DNA from: Collinsella sp.
Lineage (GTDB): Bacteria > Actinomycetota > Coriobacteriia > Coriobacteriales > Coriobacteriaceae
NCBI GenBank assembly: GCA_019414345.1
Contig: DXMF01000043.1
Span: 1 to 49,479 of the forward strand
Length of the DNA: 49,479 bases
Direction of reading: 5' to 3'
Made by a program: the position numbers and the translations under genes
Part shown: positions 1 to 8,051 of the stretch, piece by piece
Layout of the letters: every line of letters begins with the position of its first letter
How positions within the stretch are numbered: position 1 is the stretch's first letter
The notes under the pieces: model-generated
The model's input: only the letters and a program-made list of their open reading frames with translations
Database searches by the model: none
What the model was told of the DNA's origin: nothing

Positions 1-90
1 CGCAGGAAGCTTGGATACGCCTAGGCGCGGTCCAAGAAATCGTCCGCACCCCCTTCCAGGCAAAACGGTCCGTATTCCACCGCAACTTTG

Positions 91-2658
91 TTATCTGCCC
101 TTAGGCTTGCTGGCGTAGAACTTCTTCTTTTTGGGCTTGCCGGCGGGGGAGGGTTTGCCGGCAAAGTTGGACTTGCCGTTGCCGGCCTGCGCGTGCGCGG
201 GTACTGCCGCACGGGGCTTGCGGGCCTCGGGGTTGCGCAGCTCCTCGGTTCGCTCGGCAATTTCCTCGGCGCTAAAGCCGACCTCGGCCATGGCGTCCTC
301 GATGGGCAGGCGGCGCACGATATAGCAATGGTGCACCTTCTGGTTGCGTGCGAAGTCCTCGGGGATGGTCTGCGCCGTTATGTCCTGTAGCACCACGCCC
401 GCGCGTGCGAGCTTGCGTGTCTCGGGGCGGAAGCCTCGCAGGTTGCAGCTAAAGATGGCATGGCCGCCCTGTGCGAGCAGGCGCGATACGCCGGCCAACA
501 GCTCAACATGGTCGCGCTGGACATCCCAGGTGCGGCGGCCCATCTTGGACGAGTTCGAGAACGTGGGCGGGTCGACAAAAATCAGGTCCCAGCGGTTGCG
601 CGTCTGGCGCTGGTCGCGAATCCAGGCGAGCACGTCGTCGCGCACAAAGTGATGCTGCGGACCCACAAAGCCGTTCTGGCGCATGTTGCGCTCGGCCCAG
701 TCCAGATAGGTGTTGGAGAGGTCGACCGTCACGGTCTCCTCGACGCCGCCATCGGCCGCGTAGCAGGTGGCGGTGCCGGTGTAGGCAAACAGGTTGAGGA
801 AGCGACGCGCCTGCTTGGCGTGCTCGCGCACCAGGTTGCGGGTGACGCGGTGGTCCAAGAAAATGCCCACGTCCAGGTAGTCGTCAAAGTTGACGGCAAA
901 GGTAAGGCCGCCCTCTTCGATGAGCGGCAGGCGACGGCGCGCGATGTTGGCGCGCTCGCCCGAGCCGCCCTTGCCGGCGCCCTGCTTGCCGTACTGCGAG
1001 CCGCCGCGCGAACGCATGCGTGCCTTGGCGTGCACGTGCTCGGCCGGAACATCCAGGATGCGCGGCGCGATGGCCAAGATATCGAGCATGCGGGCCTGGG
1101 CCAGCGCCGGGTCGATGGTCTTGGGTGCGGCGTATTCGGCGATGACGAGCCAGCGGCCCGGCGTCTGCGGACAACCCTCGTACAGATCGATGGCGGCGGA
1201 GTAGTCGGGCAGGTCGGCATCGTAGACGCGGTAGCAGCTCACGCCCTCGCGCTTGGCCCACTTACGGCGCAGACGTGCGTTCTTGCGCAGGCGGTTGGCG
1301 AACTGCTCCGACTCGGGGATGAGCACGGGCAGCGGCTTGCCGTCGCCCAGGTCGAGCATGGCGGCAGGCTCGGGCATGGCGGAAGCGGTGGCTTTGTCGT
1401 TGACGTCGTTGGCATTCGCAACCTCGGCCTCGGCATCCGCACTGGTCGCAGTCTCAAACGCTGCGGCGGCGTGGTCGAGAGAAGGCCAGACTTCGACGGT
1501 TGCCTCCTCGTTGTTGGGCATGACGGCGATTGAGCGCTCGGGCTCGGCGTGGAGTGCGCGGGCCATAAGGCCGTCGCGGGTGAGGGCGGCGACCGGCGCG
1601 GCGGTAAGCTCGGGCGCGCGACGCAGCTCGCCGACCAGCGTCATGGCGTCATGCATAAGCGACAGCGGTGTCTCGGTCGTATCCGCGACGAGGGCGGCAC
1701 CGGCGACGGCGCCCGCGTGGTCCAGTACGGTGGCAGATTTGGCGGCGCAAAAATCGACAAAGCGCTTGTAACCGGCGCACTTGACCATGCGCTCGGCGGT
1801 CTTGCGGGCGGCGGGGTCGATGTCCGCGGCCACGATGCGCGCCTGGCGCTCACGCGCTGCCGCCTCGCGCCCGCGTGCCTCGGCAAGCAACTGCTCCCAT
1901 AGGGCGGCATCGTGCAGCTGCCAGCCCTCAAAGCCCCAGCGCTCGCGTGCGGCGCCCGGGGCGCGGTCGGTCAGGATGTTCACGGCCTCCAGCAGCAGGC
2001 CGCCGCCGGCGCACGAGGCGTCGATCAGCGTAGGTAGGGCCTCGTTTTCGTAGTCGTCGGCCGTCAGCTCGCGCTCGCACAGCGCGGTCCAGCCGACCTG
2101 CGCCAACACCAGGGCGGCGTAGTCGGGGCGTAGCACGTGCGCGCCCTCGCCGGCGCGAGTCGCGGCGGGCGGCAGGCGCTTGAACAGCGGGTCGCCCGAA
2201 AGGTCCAGGCTTATGCTCGCACGGCGCTGGCGTAGCGAAAGCAGCAGGTGGACATCGGGGTCGGCAGCATCGACATCGGCGCGACGGCCCGTGGTCTCGG
2301 CCAGGCGGTCGCATAGCGCGTCCTTGGCGCGCAGGGCCGAGAAGCGTGTGTTGCGCAGCTGCTCGGTCACGCCGCGGGCGGTGATGGCGATGGTGGCGCC
2401 GGGGCGGACGATGCTCTCCCAGGCGATGTCGTAAACGCCGTCGTACAACGCATCGGCATCCTGCGCCTCAAAGCGCCCAAGCACCACAAACACGCGGCTG
2501 GCCAGGCGCGACCACAGACAGGCGCGGTAGCCTTCTTCGAGCTCGCCCTCAAACGTAGCGCGGCCCTTAAGGCGGCGTACATGCGAAAGCCCGAGCCGTT
2601 TAAGCTCGTCGGCGAGTGCGGACTCAAAGCCCTCGGGGCAGCTTGCGTAAAATTCCAT
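91..2658 (-). CDS. rlmL: 23S rRNA (guanine) methyltransferase RlmKL-type, with degenerate RlmL half
   Basis: 855 aa. I start it at the ATG at 2658 because AGAGAGG lies just upstream and the protein then begins MEFYASCPEGFESALADELK, the normal family start. Order: N-terminal THUMP-type RNA-binding region (about 1-160), an RlmL-like methyltransferase domain with DASCAGGGLLLEA in place of the usual D-P-x-C-G-S-G motif, a variable Ala/Glu-rich stretch, then an intact RlmK-like Rossmann domain (NLFAYTGTATCYAA, FVDPPTFSNSSKM), and a Lys/Pro/Gly-rich basic tail. In this family the two halves make m2G2445 and m7G2069 in 23S rRNA. The NPPYG catalytic motif expected in the RlmL half is absent (ADTTETP stands where it should be), so only the C-terminal activity can be predicted. 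It ends close to the left edge with no visible terminator. Confidence 0.9.
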   Translation of the reverse strand: MEFYASCPEGFESALADELKRLGLSHVRRLKGRATFEGELEEGYRACLWSRLASRVFVVLGRFEAQDADALYDGVYDIAWESIVRPGATIAITARGVTEQLRNTRFSALRAKDALCDRLAETTGRRADVDAADPDVHLLLSLRQRRASISLDLSGDPLFKRLPPAATRAGEGAHVLRPDYAALVLAQVGWTALCERELTADDYENEALPTLIDASCAGGGLLLEAVNILTDRAPGAARERWGFEGWQLHDAALWEQLLAEARGREAAARERQARIVAADIDPAARKTAERMVKCAGYKRFVDFCAAKSATVLDHAGAVAGAALVADTTETPLSLMHDAMTLVGELRRAPELTAAPVAALTRDGLMARALHAEPERSIAVMPNNEEATVEVWPSLDHAAAAFETATSADAEAEVANANDVNDKATASAMPEPAAMLDLGDGKPLPVLIPESEQFANRLRKNARLRRKWAKREGVSCYRVYDADLPDYSAAIDLYEGCPQTPGRWLVIAEYAAPKTIDPALAQARMLDILAIAPRILDVPAEHVHAKARMRSRGGSQYGKQGAGKGGSGERANIARRRLPLIEEGGLTFAVNFDDYLDVGIFLDHRVTRNLVREHAKQARRFLNLFAYTGTATCYAADGGVEETVTVDLSNTYLDWAERNMRQNGFVGPQHHFVRDDVLAWIRDQRQTRNRWDLIFVDPPTFSNSSKMGRRTWDVQRDHVELLAGVSRLLAQGGHAIFSCNLRGFRPETRKLARAGVVLQDITAQTIPEDFARNQKVHHCYIVRRLPIEDAMAEVGFSAEEIAERTEELRNPEARKPRAAVPAHAQAGNGKSNFAGKPSPAGKPKKKKFYASKPKGR

Positions 2659-2733
2659 GGGTGACCTCTCTGGTTGCGTCGCTCCATTATATGATGGATG
2701 CTTCGTTTGCCATCGCCCTCGAAAGGAACCCAT

Positions 2734-3561
2734 ATGATTGATGCGTGCTCCGATTCCGCTGTATTGTTTTTTGACGTGGACGGCACGCTGACGTCGTTCG
2801 ACCCCGACAACATGACCGACAAGGACTTCAATGCAATCCATCCGTCGAAGGCTGTTGTCGATGCATTTGGTCGTCTGCGCAATGCGGGTCACCAGGCATT
2901 TATCTGCACGGGCCGTCCCTTGTGGCTGGTTGCCGATGGCCTGCGTGCGCTGAACCCGGCGGGTATCGTTGCCATGGCGGGCGCCACGTTCGAGGTCGAG
3001 GGACGCGTGGTACACGAGGACTGCTTTGACGAGGGTATTGTCGAGGAGCTCGCGCGCCGCATTACTGTGGCGGGCGGCGAGGCGTTGTTCGAGACGAACG
3101 GTGCCACTTATTCACTTGAGCCAGTTGGTGTCGAACAGTCATTTCTGCTAGGCGCCGGCGTGGTGCATGGCACCGATCAGATGCGCGTCGATGGCCGCTT
3201 GCGCGTAGGCAAGGTGTGCATTAACGCGTGCGACCTGGCTCGCGTAGCCAACGACGATGGCTTTATCGATCGCGAGTTTGAGCTGTGCAACACCGGTGGC
3301 CAGAATCGCGAGCTGAGCCCCAAGGGCATCGACAAGGGCGTGGGCGTGGCGCGAGCGCTGGAATACCTGGGTCGCACCGGCAACGCGCGCACCTTTGGCT
3401 TTGGCGATTCCGGCAACGATCTGGGTATGCTCGCCGCCGTCGAGACGGCCGTGGCCATGGGCAACGCCATGCCCGAGGTCAAGGCAGTCGCCGACTACGT
3501 GACCGACGATGTCGCACACGATGGCACCGTCACAGCGATGCGCCATTTTGGGTTGATTTAA
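2734..3561 (+). CDS. HAD superfamily Cof-type phosphatase
   Basis: 275 aa. The ATG at 2734 follows GAAAGGA by about 6 nt; an upstream in-frame start at 2698 has no ribosome site and overlaps the promoter space of the divergent methyltransferase gene. Motif I is FFDVDGTL (catalytic Asp pair near residues 12-14), motif II is ICTGR, and the C-terminal FGDSGNDLGML is the metal-binding motif of Cof/type IIB HAD enzymes. These hydrolyse sugar phosphates, nucleotides or flavin phosphates in the cytoplasm; the sequence does not fix the substrate. The gene is monocistronic: 75 bp separate it from the divergent rlmL and a strong hairpin follows its stop. Confidence 0.88.
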   Translation: MIDACSDSAVLFFDVDGTLTSFDPDNMTDKDFNAIHPSKAVVDAFGRLRNAGHQAFICTGRPLWLVADGLRALNPAGIVAMAGATFEVEGRVVHEDCFDEGIVEELARRITVAGGEALFETNGATYSLEPVGVEQSFLLGAGVVHGTDQMRVDGRLRVGKVCINACDLARVANDDGFIDREFELCNTGGQNRELSPKGIDKGVGVARALEYLGRTGNARTFGFGDSGNDLGMLAAVETAVAMGNAMPEVKAVADYVTDDVAHDGTVTAMRHFGLI

Positions 3562-3562
3562 T

Positions 3563-3603
3563 AAATGGCCGGGTCGCCCGCAGTGGGGGCGACCCGGCCA
3601 TTT
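3563..3603. terminator. Bidirectional terminator between convergent genes
   Basis: Perfect 17-bp inverted repeat (arms 3563-3579 and 3587-3603) with a 7-nt loop. The arms are A/T-ended on both sides, as expected of an intrinsic terminator serving the HAD gene on the plus strand and the DeoR gene (stop at 3607) on the minus strand. Confidence 0.85.
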
Positions 3604-3606
3604 GAG

Positions 3607-4398
3607 CTATTTTGCAATATAGAGCTTGGGATGACTGCGACTGCTCTCGATCGCCGCCGTCATGATGCCCTCGTCGTCTCCATCAACGATGATGCCGTCG
3701 AGGTCATCGATCTGCGCGGACTGATAAAAACTGGTCTTATTGAACTTTCCCTGGTCAACCATCATGTAGCCCTGGTTTGAGTTGGTAAGGTACATATGCT
3801 TGATCATGGCCGAGAAGTCGTGCTCGACGGTAAAACCGTGGTCGGGGTGGAATCCGTCGGCACTGACAAACGCCTTGTCGGCATGTAGTTTGCTCATGCA
3901 GTCGAGCGTTAGTGCGCCCGCGAGATAGAGGTGGCCCTTGCGCACGGAGCCGCCCAGCAGCACTACCGAAGCATTGGGGAGATTGAAGCTGGCGTAGTTC
4001 GCGATTGCAAGATCGCCGGTGATAATGGTGATCTCACGCTTGTCCATGAGGGCCTTAGCGAAGTAAAAGCCTGTGGTGCCGATATCAATTACCAGAACAT
4101 CGCCATCATCAACAAGAGTTGCTGCGGTTGCGGCGATGGCTTCCTTGGCCTCGACTTGGACATTGATGCGCTCCTCGGGATACGAGATTGCGTTGGAGCG
4201 AGAAAGCGATACCGCTCCGCCGCGTACGCGACGCAGCTTGCCTTCGGATTCCAGCGAGATGAGGTCGTGTCGTGCGGTGACTTCCGAAACCGAAAAACGG
4301 CGAACGATGTCGGATACCGAGATATTTGGCTTTTCGGCCAGCCAATTCATGATAAATCGCTGACGCTCGGCCGGTGAAAGGTCTGAAGTAGATGCCAT
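3607..4398 (-). CDS. DeoR-family transcriptional regulator
   Basis: 263 aa. The start is the ATG at 4398, preceded by AAAGGAG; the longer in-frame extension is hydrophobic and lacks a ribosome site. The N-terminal winged helix is typical of DeoR proteins (RQRFIMNWLAEKPNISVSDI, then FSVSEVTARHDLISLESEGK and RRVRGGA). The rest is the sugar-phosphate-sensing DeoR C domain (VIDIGTTGFYFAKAL; a D-I-G-T-T phosphate-loop-like stretch). Such proteins usually repress a neighbouring sugar operon until a sugar phosphate binds. It is divergent from the transaldolase-PTS genes across a 348-bp gap rich in short repeats, so it probably controls that operon and itself. Confidence 0.9.
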   Translation of the reverse strand: MASTSDLSPAERQRFIMNWLAEKPNISVSDIVRRFSVSEVTARHDLISLESEGKLRRVRGGAVSLSRSNAISYPEERINVQVEAKEAIAATAATLVDDGDVLVIDIGTTGFYFAKALMDKREITIITGDLAIANYASFNLPNASVVLLGGSVRKGHLYLAGALTLDCMSKLHADKAFVSADGFHPDHGFTVEHDFSAMIKHMYLTNSNQGYMMVDQGKFNKTSFYQSAQIDDLDGIIVDGDDEGIMTAAIESSRSHPKLYIAK

Positions 4399-4435
4399 AT
4401 GCCGCTCCTTTTGAACAAAAGGTAAAAGATGCGCC

Positions 4436-4449
4436 TTTCGTAATCGAAA
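4436..4449. promoter_or_regulatory. Inverted repeat, possible DeoR-regulator operator
   Basis: TTTCG-TAAT-CGAAA, a 14-bp inverted repeat 38 bp upstream of the DeoR gene start. It shares the TTTCGA core with repeats on the far side of the same gap. Operator function is inferred from position only. Confidence 0.35.
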
Positions 4450-4641
4450 TATAACGTATCGATATGAAAAGAACAAGGCAAATTCGAATGAATCAAAAGA
4501 ACGGAATGGCATGTCACAAATGCATGCGTAGCAGATAGTTCGCACGTAAACGGGCTATAAAGAGTCTCATTCTGAAGGTGCCGCCCAAAAGAAGTACGTT
4601 CACGCCCGATATTCGACCGTTCACGGAAAGTTGACAATTGA

Positions 4642-4718
4642 GCTTTCGATAGCTTTTGAAATGGTTTATAAAAGAAAACTGAAAAGCTTTTGAAACAAAG
4701 AAGAAGGCTTTCGATAGC
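4642..4718. promoter_or_regulatory. Repeat cluster upstream of the transaldolase-PTS operon, candidate operators
   Basis: GCTTTCGATAGC occurs at 4642-4653 and again at 4707-4718 (65 bp apart), and AGCTTTTGAAA at 4651-4661 and 4685-4695 (34 bp apart). The cluster ends 28 bp before the transaldolase ATG. This arrangement fits multiple binding sites for the divergent DeoR protein. The rest of the 348-bp gap (4399-4746) is AT-richer than its surroundings, with a TTGACA at 4631-4636 but no well-spaced -10, so I do not place the promoter. Confidence 0.45.
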
Positions 4719-4746
4719 AATAGTGTTAGATGAGAAAGGACCGAAC

Positions 4747-5457
4747 ATGGCGATCAAGGTGTTTGCCGACGGCGCTAACCTCGAGGGTATGCTTGACATG
4801 CATGACAATGGCAACGTTCAGGGCTTCACGACCAATCCTTCCCTTATGAAGGCCGGCGGCGTGACCGACTACCGCGCTTTTGCCAAGACGGTTCTTGAGC
4901 ACATTACTGATGTGTCGGTCTCTTTTGAGGTATTCGCCGACGACGAGGCGGGTATGGAAGCCGAGGCTCGCGAGATCGCAACCTGGGCAGACAACGTCTA
5001 CGTTAAGATCCCGGCGCTCAACACCAAGGGTGAGTCCACTGCCGCGCTGGTCAAGCGCCTTTCTGCCGACGGCATCAAGGTGAATGTCACCACTATCTTC
5101 ACGCCCGAGCAGGTCGACGAGTTTGTCGATGCCGTCTCTGCTGAGACCCCCTCTATTCTGTCCATCTTTGCCGGTCGCATTGCCGATACCGGCGTCGATC
5201 CGCTGCCCCTCATGGCGGAGTCCGTAAAGAAGGCTGCCGTTAAGCCTGCTGCCGAGGTTCTCTGGGCGTCTACGCGCGAGGTCCTCAATATCTTCCAGGC
5301 GGAGTCCGTTGGCTGTCAGATCATTACGGTCCCCAATGCCCTTCTTGCCAAGCGCAAGAATTTCGGGAAAGATTTGCTTGAGTACTCGCTTGATACGGTC
5401 AAGGGCTTTGCCCGCGACATTCAGGCGCTTGGTTTTCATATCCTGCCCGAGGAGTAG
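4747..5457 (+). CDS. Transaldolase / fructose-6-phosphate aldolase-like enzyme (copy 1)
   Basis: 236 aa. The ATG at 4747 follows GAGAAAGGA; an in-frame start at 4690 lies inside the repeat cluster and is rejected. The length matches small class I aldolases of the transaldolase family (TalC/FSA type, about 215-235 aa). GFTTNPSLM near the N terminus and the Schiff-base lysine in NVYVKIPA (about K87) are present, as are TTIFTPEQV and GRIADTG. The family either cleaves fructose 6-phosphate or transfers dihydroxyacetone units; which one applies is not decided here. It is the first gene of a cluster with three PTS components (9 bp to the IIA gene), so it probably processes the phosphorylated sugar that PTS delivers. 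A very similar copy lies at 8052-8756. Confidence 0.88.
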   Translation: MAIKVFADGANLEGMLDMHDNGNVQGFTTNPSLMKAGGVTDYRAFAKTVLEHITDVSVSFEVFADDEAGMEAEAREIATWADNVYVKIPALNTKGESTAALVKRLSADGIKVNVTTIFTPEQVDEFVDAVSAETPSILSIFAGRIADTGVDPLPLMAESVKKAAVKPAAEVLWASTREVLNIFQAESVGCQIITVPNALLAKRKNFGKDLLEYSLDTVKGFARDIQALGFHILPEE

Positions 5458-5466
5458 GGGACGAGC

Positions 5467-5913
5467 ATGCTGACCGATCTTCTTAAGCCCGAGCTTGTTG
5501 CCTGCCACGTCGAGGCCTCCGACTGGGAGGAAGCGATCAAGGCATGCGGTAAGTTGCTCGTAGACGCTGGCAAATGCGACCAGAGCTATGTTGACGCCAT
5601 GATTTCATCGGTTCACAAATTCGGCCCCTATATGGTCTTGGAAGAGGGCATCGCCATGCCCCACGCTCAGGCAGATGGCAATGTGAGTGAAGCGGGGATC
5701 TGTATCGTCACGCTTGACCCTGCCATTGCGTTTGGACACGAGGATTTCGATCCGGTTCACGTGCTCGTGGGTATTTGCGCACCCGACCCCAAGGCTCATC
5801 TTGGCTGCTTGGCGGAGCTTTCGCAGATGTTCGAGGACGAGGACTGCGTTGCCAAGCTCAGCGCATGCGATACGCCCGAGCAGGTTTTGGAGACCATGCG
5901 TTCATTCTTTTAG
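5467..5913 (+). CDS. PTS sugar transporter EIIA, ascorbate/mannitol type
   Basis: 148 aa. The PTS_EIIA_2 fold is recognisable from EEGIAMPHAQADG, where H66 is the expected phospho-acceptor that takes phosphate from HPr. It starts 9 bp after the transaldolase stop, with GGGACGAGC between the two genes, so they are cotranscribed. The domain order and neighbours (separate IIB with CGNGIGSS and a SgaT-type IIC) place it in the ascorbate (UlaC/SgaA) branch. Substrate assignment rests on family resemblance only. Confidence 0.88.
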   Translation: MLTDLLKPELVACHVEASDWEEAIKACGKLLVDAGKCDQSYVDAMISSVHKFGPYMVLEEGIAMPHAQADGNVSEAGICIVTLDPAIAFGHEDFDPVHVLVGICAPDPKAHLGCLAELSQMFEDEDCVAKLSACDTPEQVLETMRSFF

Positions 5914-5988
5914 GCCTTAATGGCACGGCGATGCGTCGCCGCTTTTGGATAGACGGAAAACCGTCACGTGTAGGAGAGGAAGGTTGCC

Positions 5989-6264
5989 ATGCATATCATC
6001 ACCGTATGCGGAAACGGCATCGGGTCCAGCCTGATGCTCGCTGGCAAAGTCGAGGAGCTTTGCGAGGAGGAGGGCATCAAGGCCGACGTTGAGTCTATGG
6101 ACCTGAACGGTGCTTCTTCCGCAAATCCGGATCTGTTCATCACCGTTAAAGAACTCGCCCCCGAGCTCCACGGCAACGTTGTGATCGTTCGCAGCTATGT
6201 GAACAAGAAGAAGATCCGCGAAGACGCCCTCGAGGCAATCAAGGCGGCCGCCGCTAACGCCTAA
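5989..6264 (+). CDS. PTS sugar transporter EIIB, ascorbate type
   Basis: 91 aa, a full-length UlaB/SgaB-like IIB protein. The N terminus MHIITVCGNGIGSSLML holds the phosphocysteine (C7) in the P-loop-like CxxGxGSS motif. It accepts phosphate from EIIA and passes it to the sugar during uptake. It starts 75 bp after the IIA stop, preceded by AGAGAGGAAGG. Third gene of the operon. Confidence 0.9.
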   Translation: MHIITVCGNGIGSSLMLAGKVEELCEEEGIKADVESMDLNGASSANPDLFITVKELAPELHGNVVIVRSYVNKKKIREDALEAIKAAAANA

Positions 6265-6335
6265 AGCGGCACAAAAAAGGGCGGTTCCCTGTGGAAGAGG
6301 GAAACGCGCCCACGTTAGAGAGAAAGGAAGCGCAG

Positions 6336-7727
6336 ATGCAAGCCATCCTTCCCATACTTGAGTTTATCCAATCGATTCTGACCAAGCCAGCGTGGATTAT
6401 GGGTCTATTTGCCTTTGTGGGCCTTGTCGCGCTTAAGCGTCCTGCCCACAAGGTGATGACGGGCACCCTGAAGCCCATTCTTGGTTACATCATGCTGTCC
6501 GCCGGCGCCGCTGTTGTTCAGGAGAACCTTGCTCCGCTGGGCACCTTCATCGAGACCGGTTTCCACATCACCGGCGTCGTGCCCAACAACGAGGTCGTTG
6601 TTTCGATGGCTCAGAGCGTCCTCGGCGTTCAGACCATGATGATCCTGATTCTCGGCTATGTCGTGAACATTATCATTGCCCGCTTTACCAAGTTTAAGTA
6701 CATCTTCCTGACGGGCCATCACAGCATGTTTATGGCCTGCCTGCTGTCTGCCGTTCTGCAGGCATCTGGCTTCCAGGATGTCCAGCTTGTCATCGTGGGC
6801 GGCATGTTCCTGGGCCTCGTGAGCGCTATGCTTCCCGCCGTTGGTCAGCGTTTCACCGAGAAGGTTACCGATGGCGATGAAATCGCCATGGGCCACTTCG
6901 GTTCACTCGCCTATTACATCTCCGCTGCAGTCGGTACGCTTTTTGCTAAGGACGCCGAGGAGAACAGCACCGAGAAGATCGAGGTTCCCGAGAAGTTCGC
7001 CTTCCTGCGCGACACTACCATCTCCACGGCTCTTACCATGGCCTTCTTCTACCTGGTTACCGCTTTCGCCGCTTACATCGCAGATCCTGCGGTCGTTACC
7101 AAGACCGCTGGCGGCGACAACGTGATTGTCTATGCCCTGACCTGTGCCCTGTCCTTTGCCGTTGGTGTCACCATCGTCTATAACGGCGTTCGTATGATCC
7201 TTGCCGACCTGGTCCCGGCTTTCCAGGGCATCTCCAACAAGCTGATCCCCGGTGCCATCCCCGCCGTCGACTGCGCCGTCTTCTTCCCCTATGCTCCCAC
7301 CGCCGTCATCCTCGGCTTTGTCGCATCCTTCATCGGTGGCGTGGTCGGTATGTTCATCGTGGGCGCTACCCTGGGCATCTTCATCATCCCGGGCATGGTT
7401 CCCCACTTCTTCTGCGGTGCTACCGCAGGCATTTACGGCAATGCTACCGGCGGTCGCAAGGGCGCAGCTCTTGGCGCTTTCGTCAACGGTCTGCTCATCA
7501 CCTTCGCCCCGGCCCTGCTCCTGCCCGTTCTTGACGTCTTTGGCTTCAAGAACACTACGTTCGGCGACTTCGATTTCTCCGTCATTGGTATTACGCTCGG
7601 CCGCGCTGCCGAGGCCTTCGGTACCACCGGTGTCTACGCGATTCTTGCTGTCCTTCTGATCGTCGCCTTCGTCCCCAACTTCATCCACACCAAGGGTGCT
7701 GTGATCAATCACGTTGAGGAAGAGTAA
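6336..7727 (+). CDS. PTS sugar transporter EIIC, ascorbate (SgaT/UlaA) type
   Basis: 463 aa. I use the ATG at 6336, which has AGAGAAAGGAAG upstream; an earlier in-frame start at 6291 would add 15 polar residues without a ribosome site. The protein is very hydrophobic with about ten or more membrane segments from residue 6 onward and contains conserved-looking loops (KRPAHKVMTGTLKPILGY, GHHSMFMACLL, PGMVPHFFCGATAGIYGNATGG). The family transports and phosphorylates L-ascorbate in enteric bacteria. The usual ascorbate-catabolism enzymes (UlaD, UlaE, UlaF, UlaG) are not encoded nearby, so the real substrate may differ. A terminator follows. Confidence 0.9.
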   Translation: MQAILPILEFIQSILTKPAWIMGLFAFVGLVALKRPAHKVMTGTLKPILGYIMLSAGAAVVQENLAPLGTFIETGFHITGVVPNNEVVVSMAQSVLGVQTMMILILGYVVNIIIARFTKFKYIFLTGHHSMFMACLLSAVLQASGFQDVQLVIVGGMFLGLVSAMLPAVGQRFTEKVTDGDEIAMGHFGSLAYYISAAVGTLFAKDAEENSTEKIEVPEKFAFLRDTTISTALTMAFFYLVTAFAAYIADPAVVTKTAGGDNVIVYALTCALSFAVGVTIVYNGVRMILADLVPAFQGISNKLIPGAIPAVDCAVFFPYAPTAVILGFVASFIGGVVGMFIVGATLGIFIIPGMVPHFFCGATAGIYGNATGGRKGAALGAFVNGLLITFAPALLLPVLDVFGFKNTTFGDFDFSVIGITLGRAAEAFGTTGVYAILAVLLIVAFVPNFIHTKGAVINHVEEE

Positions 7728-7784
7728 TCCAGGCATACGTTAAGCCCTAATCGGGCGGAGCTCCGATAACCGGCTCCTACACGG

Positions 7785-7823
7785 AAGCGGTGACGTCTCA
7801 AATGAGGCGTCACCGCTTTTTGT
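7785..7823 (+). terminator. Rho-independent terminator of the transaldolase-PTS operon
   Basis: Stem AAGCGGTGACGTCTCA (7785-7800) against TGAGGCGTCACCGCTT (7803-7818), with one G-U pair, followed by TTTTTG. It lies 58 bp after the IIC stop. Of the remaining 324-bp gap (7728-8051), the last 220 bp should hold the promoter of the second transaldolase gene; I see no confident -35/-10 pair. Confidence 0.85.
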
Positions 7824-8051
7824 TTTGGAGTGGTTGTGAAAACGCACCGGTGAAGCGCTGTCTCTGCGCCGCGAACGGAATCAACCGCGATGATCAGCAA
7901 AAACGTTTTGCCGCTGGGGTGTCGATATAAAAATGGTAAAACTGCAAAACCGTTCGCCGAGAAGATGAAAACCCGCAGTTCACGCCTTGATAAACGTAGG
8001 TAAAGTGTTTAGCAGTTTATCGGCCGTATGCTAACGAAAGGAATCAGGCAG

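Noticed and set aside
460..1533. Long open frame of 357 codons on the plus strand inside rlmL
   Set aside because: Antisense to the well-supported methyltransferase, composed of Val/Ala/Gly-rich low-complexity translation typical of GC-rich shadow frames; no ribosome site.
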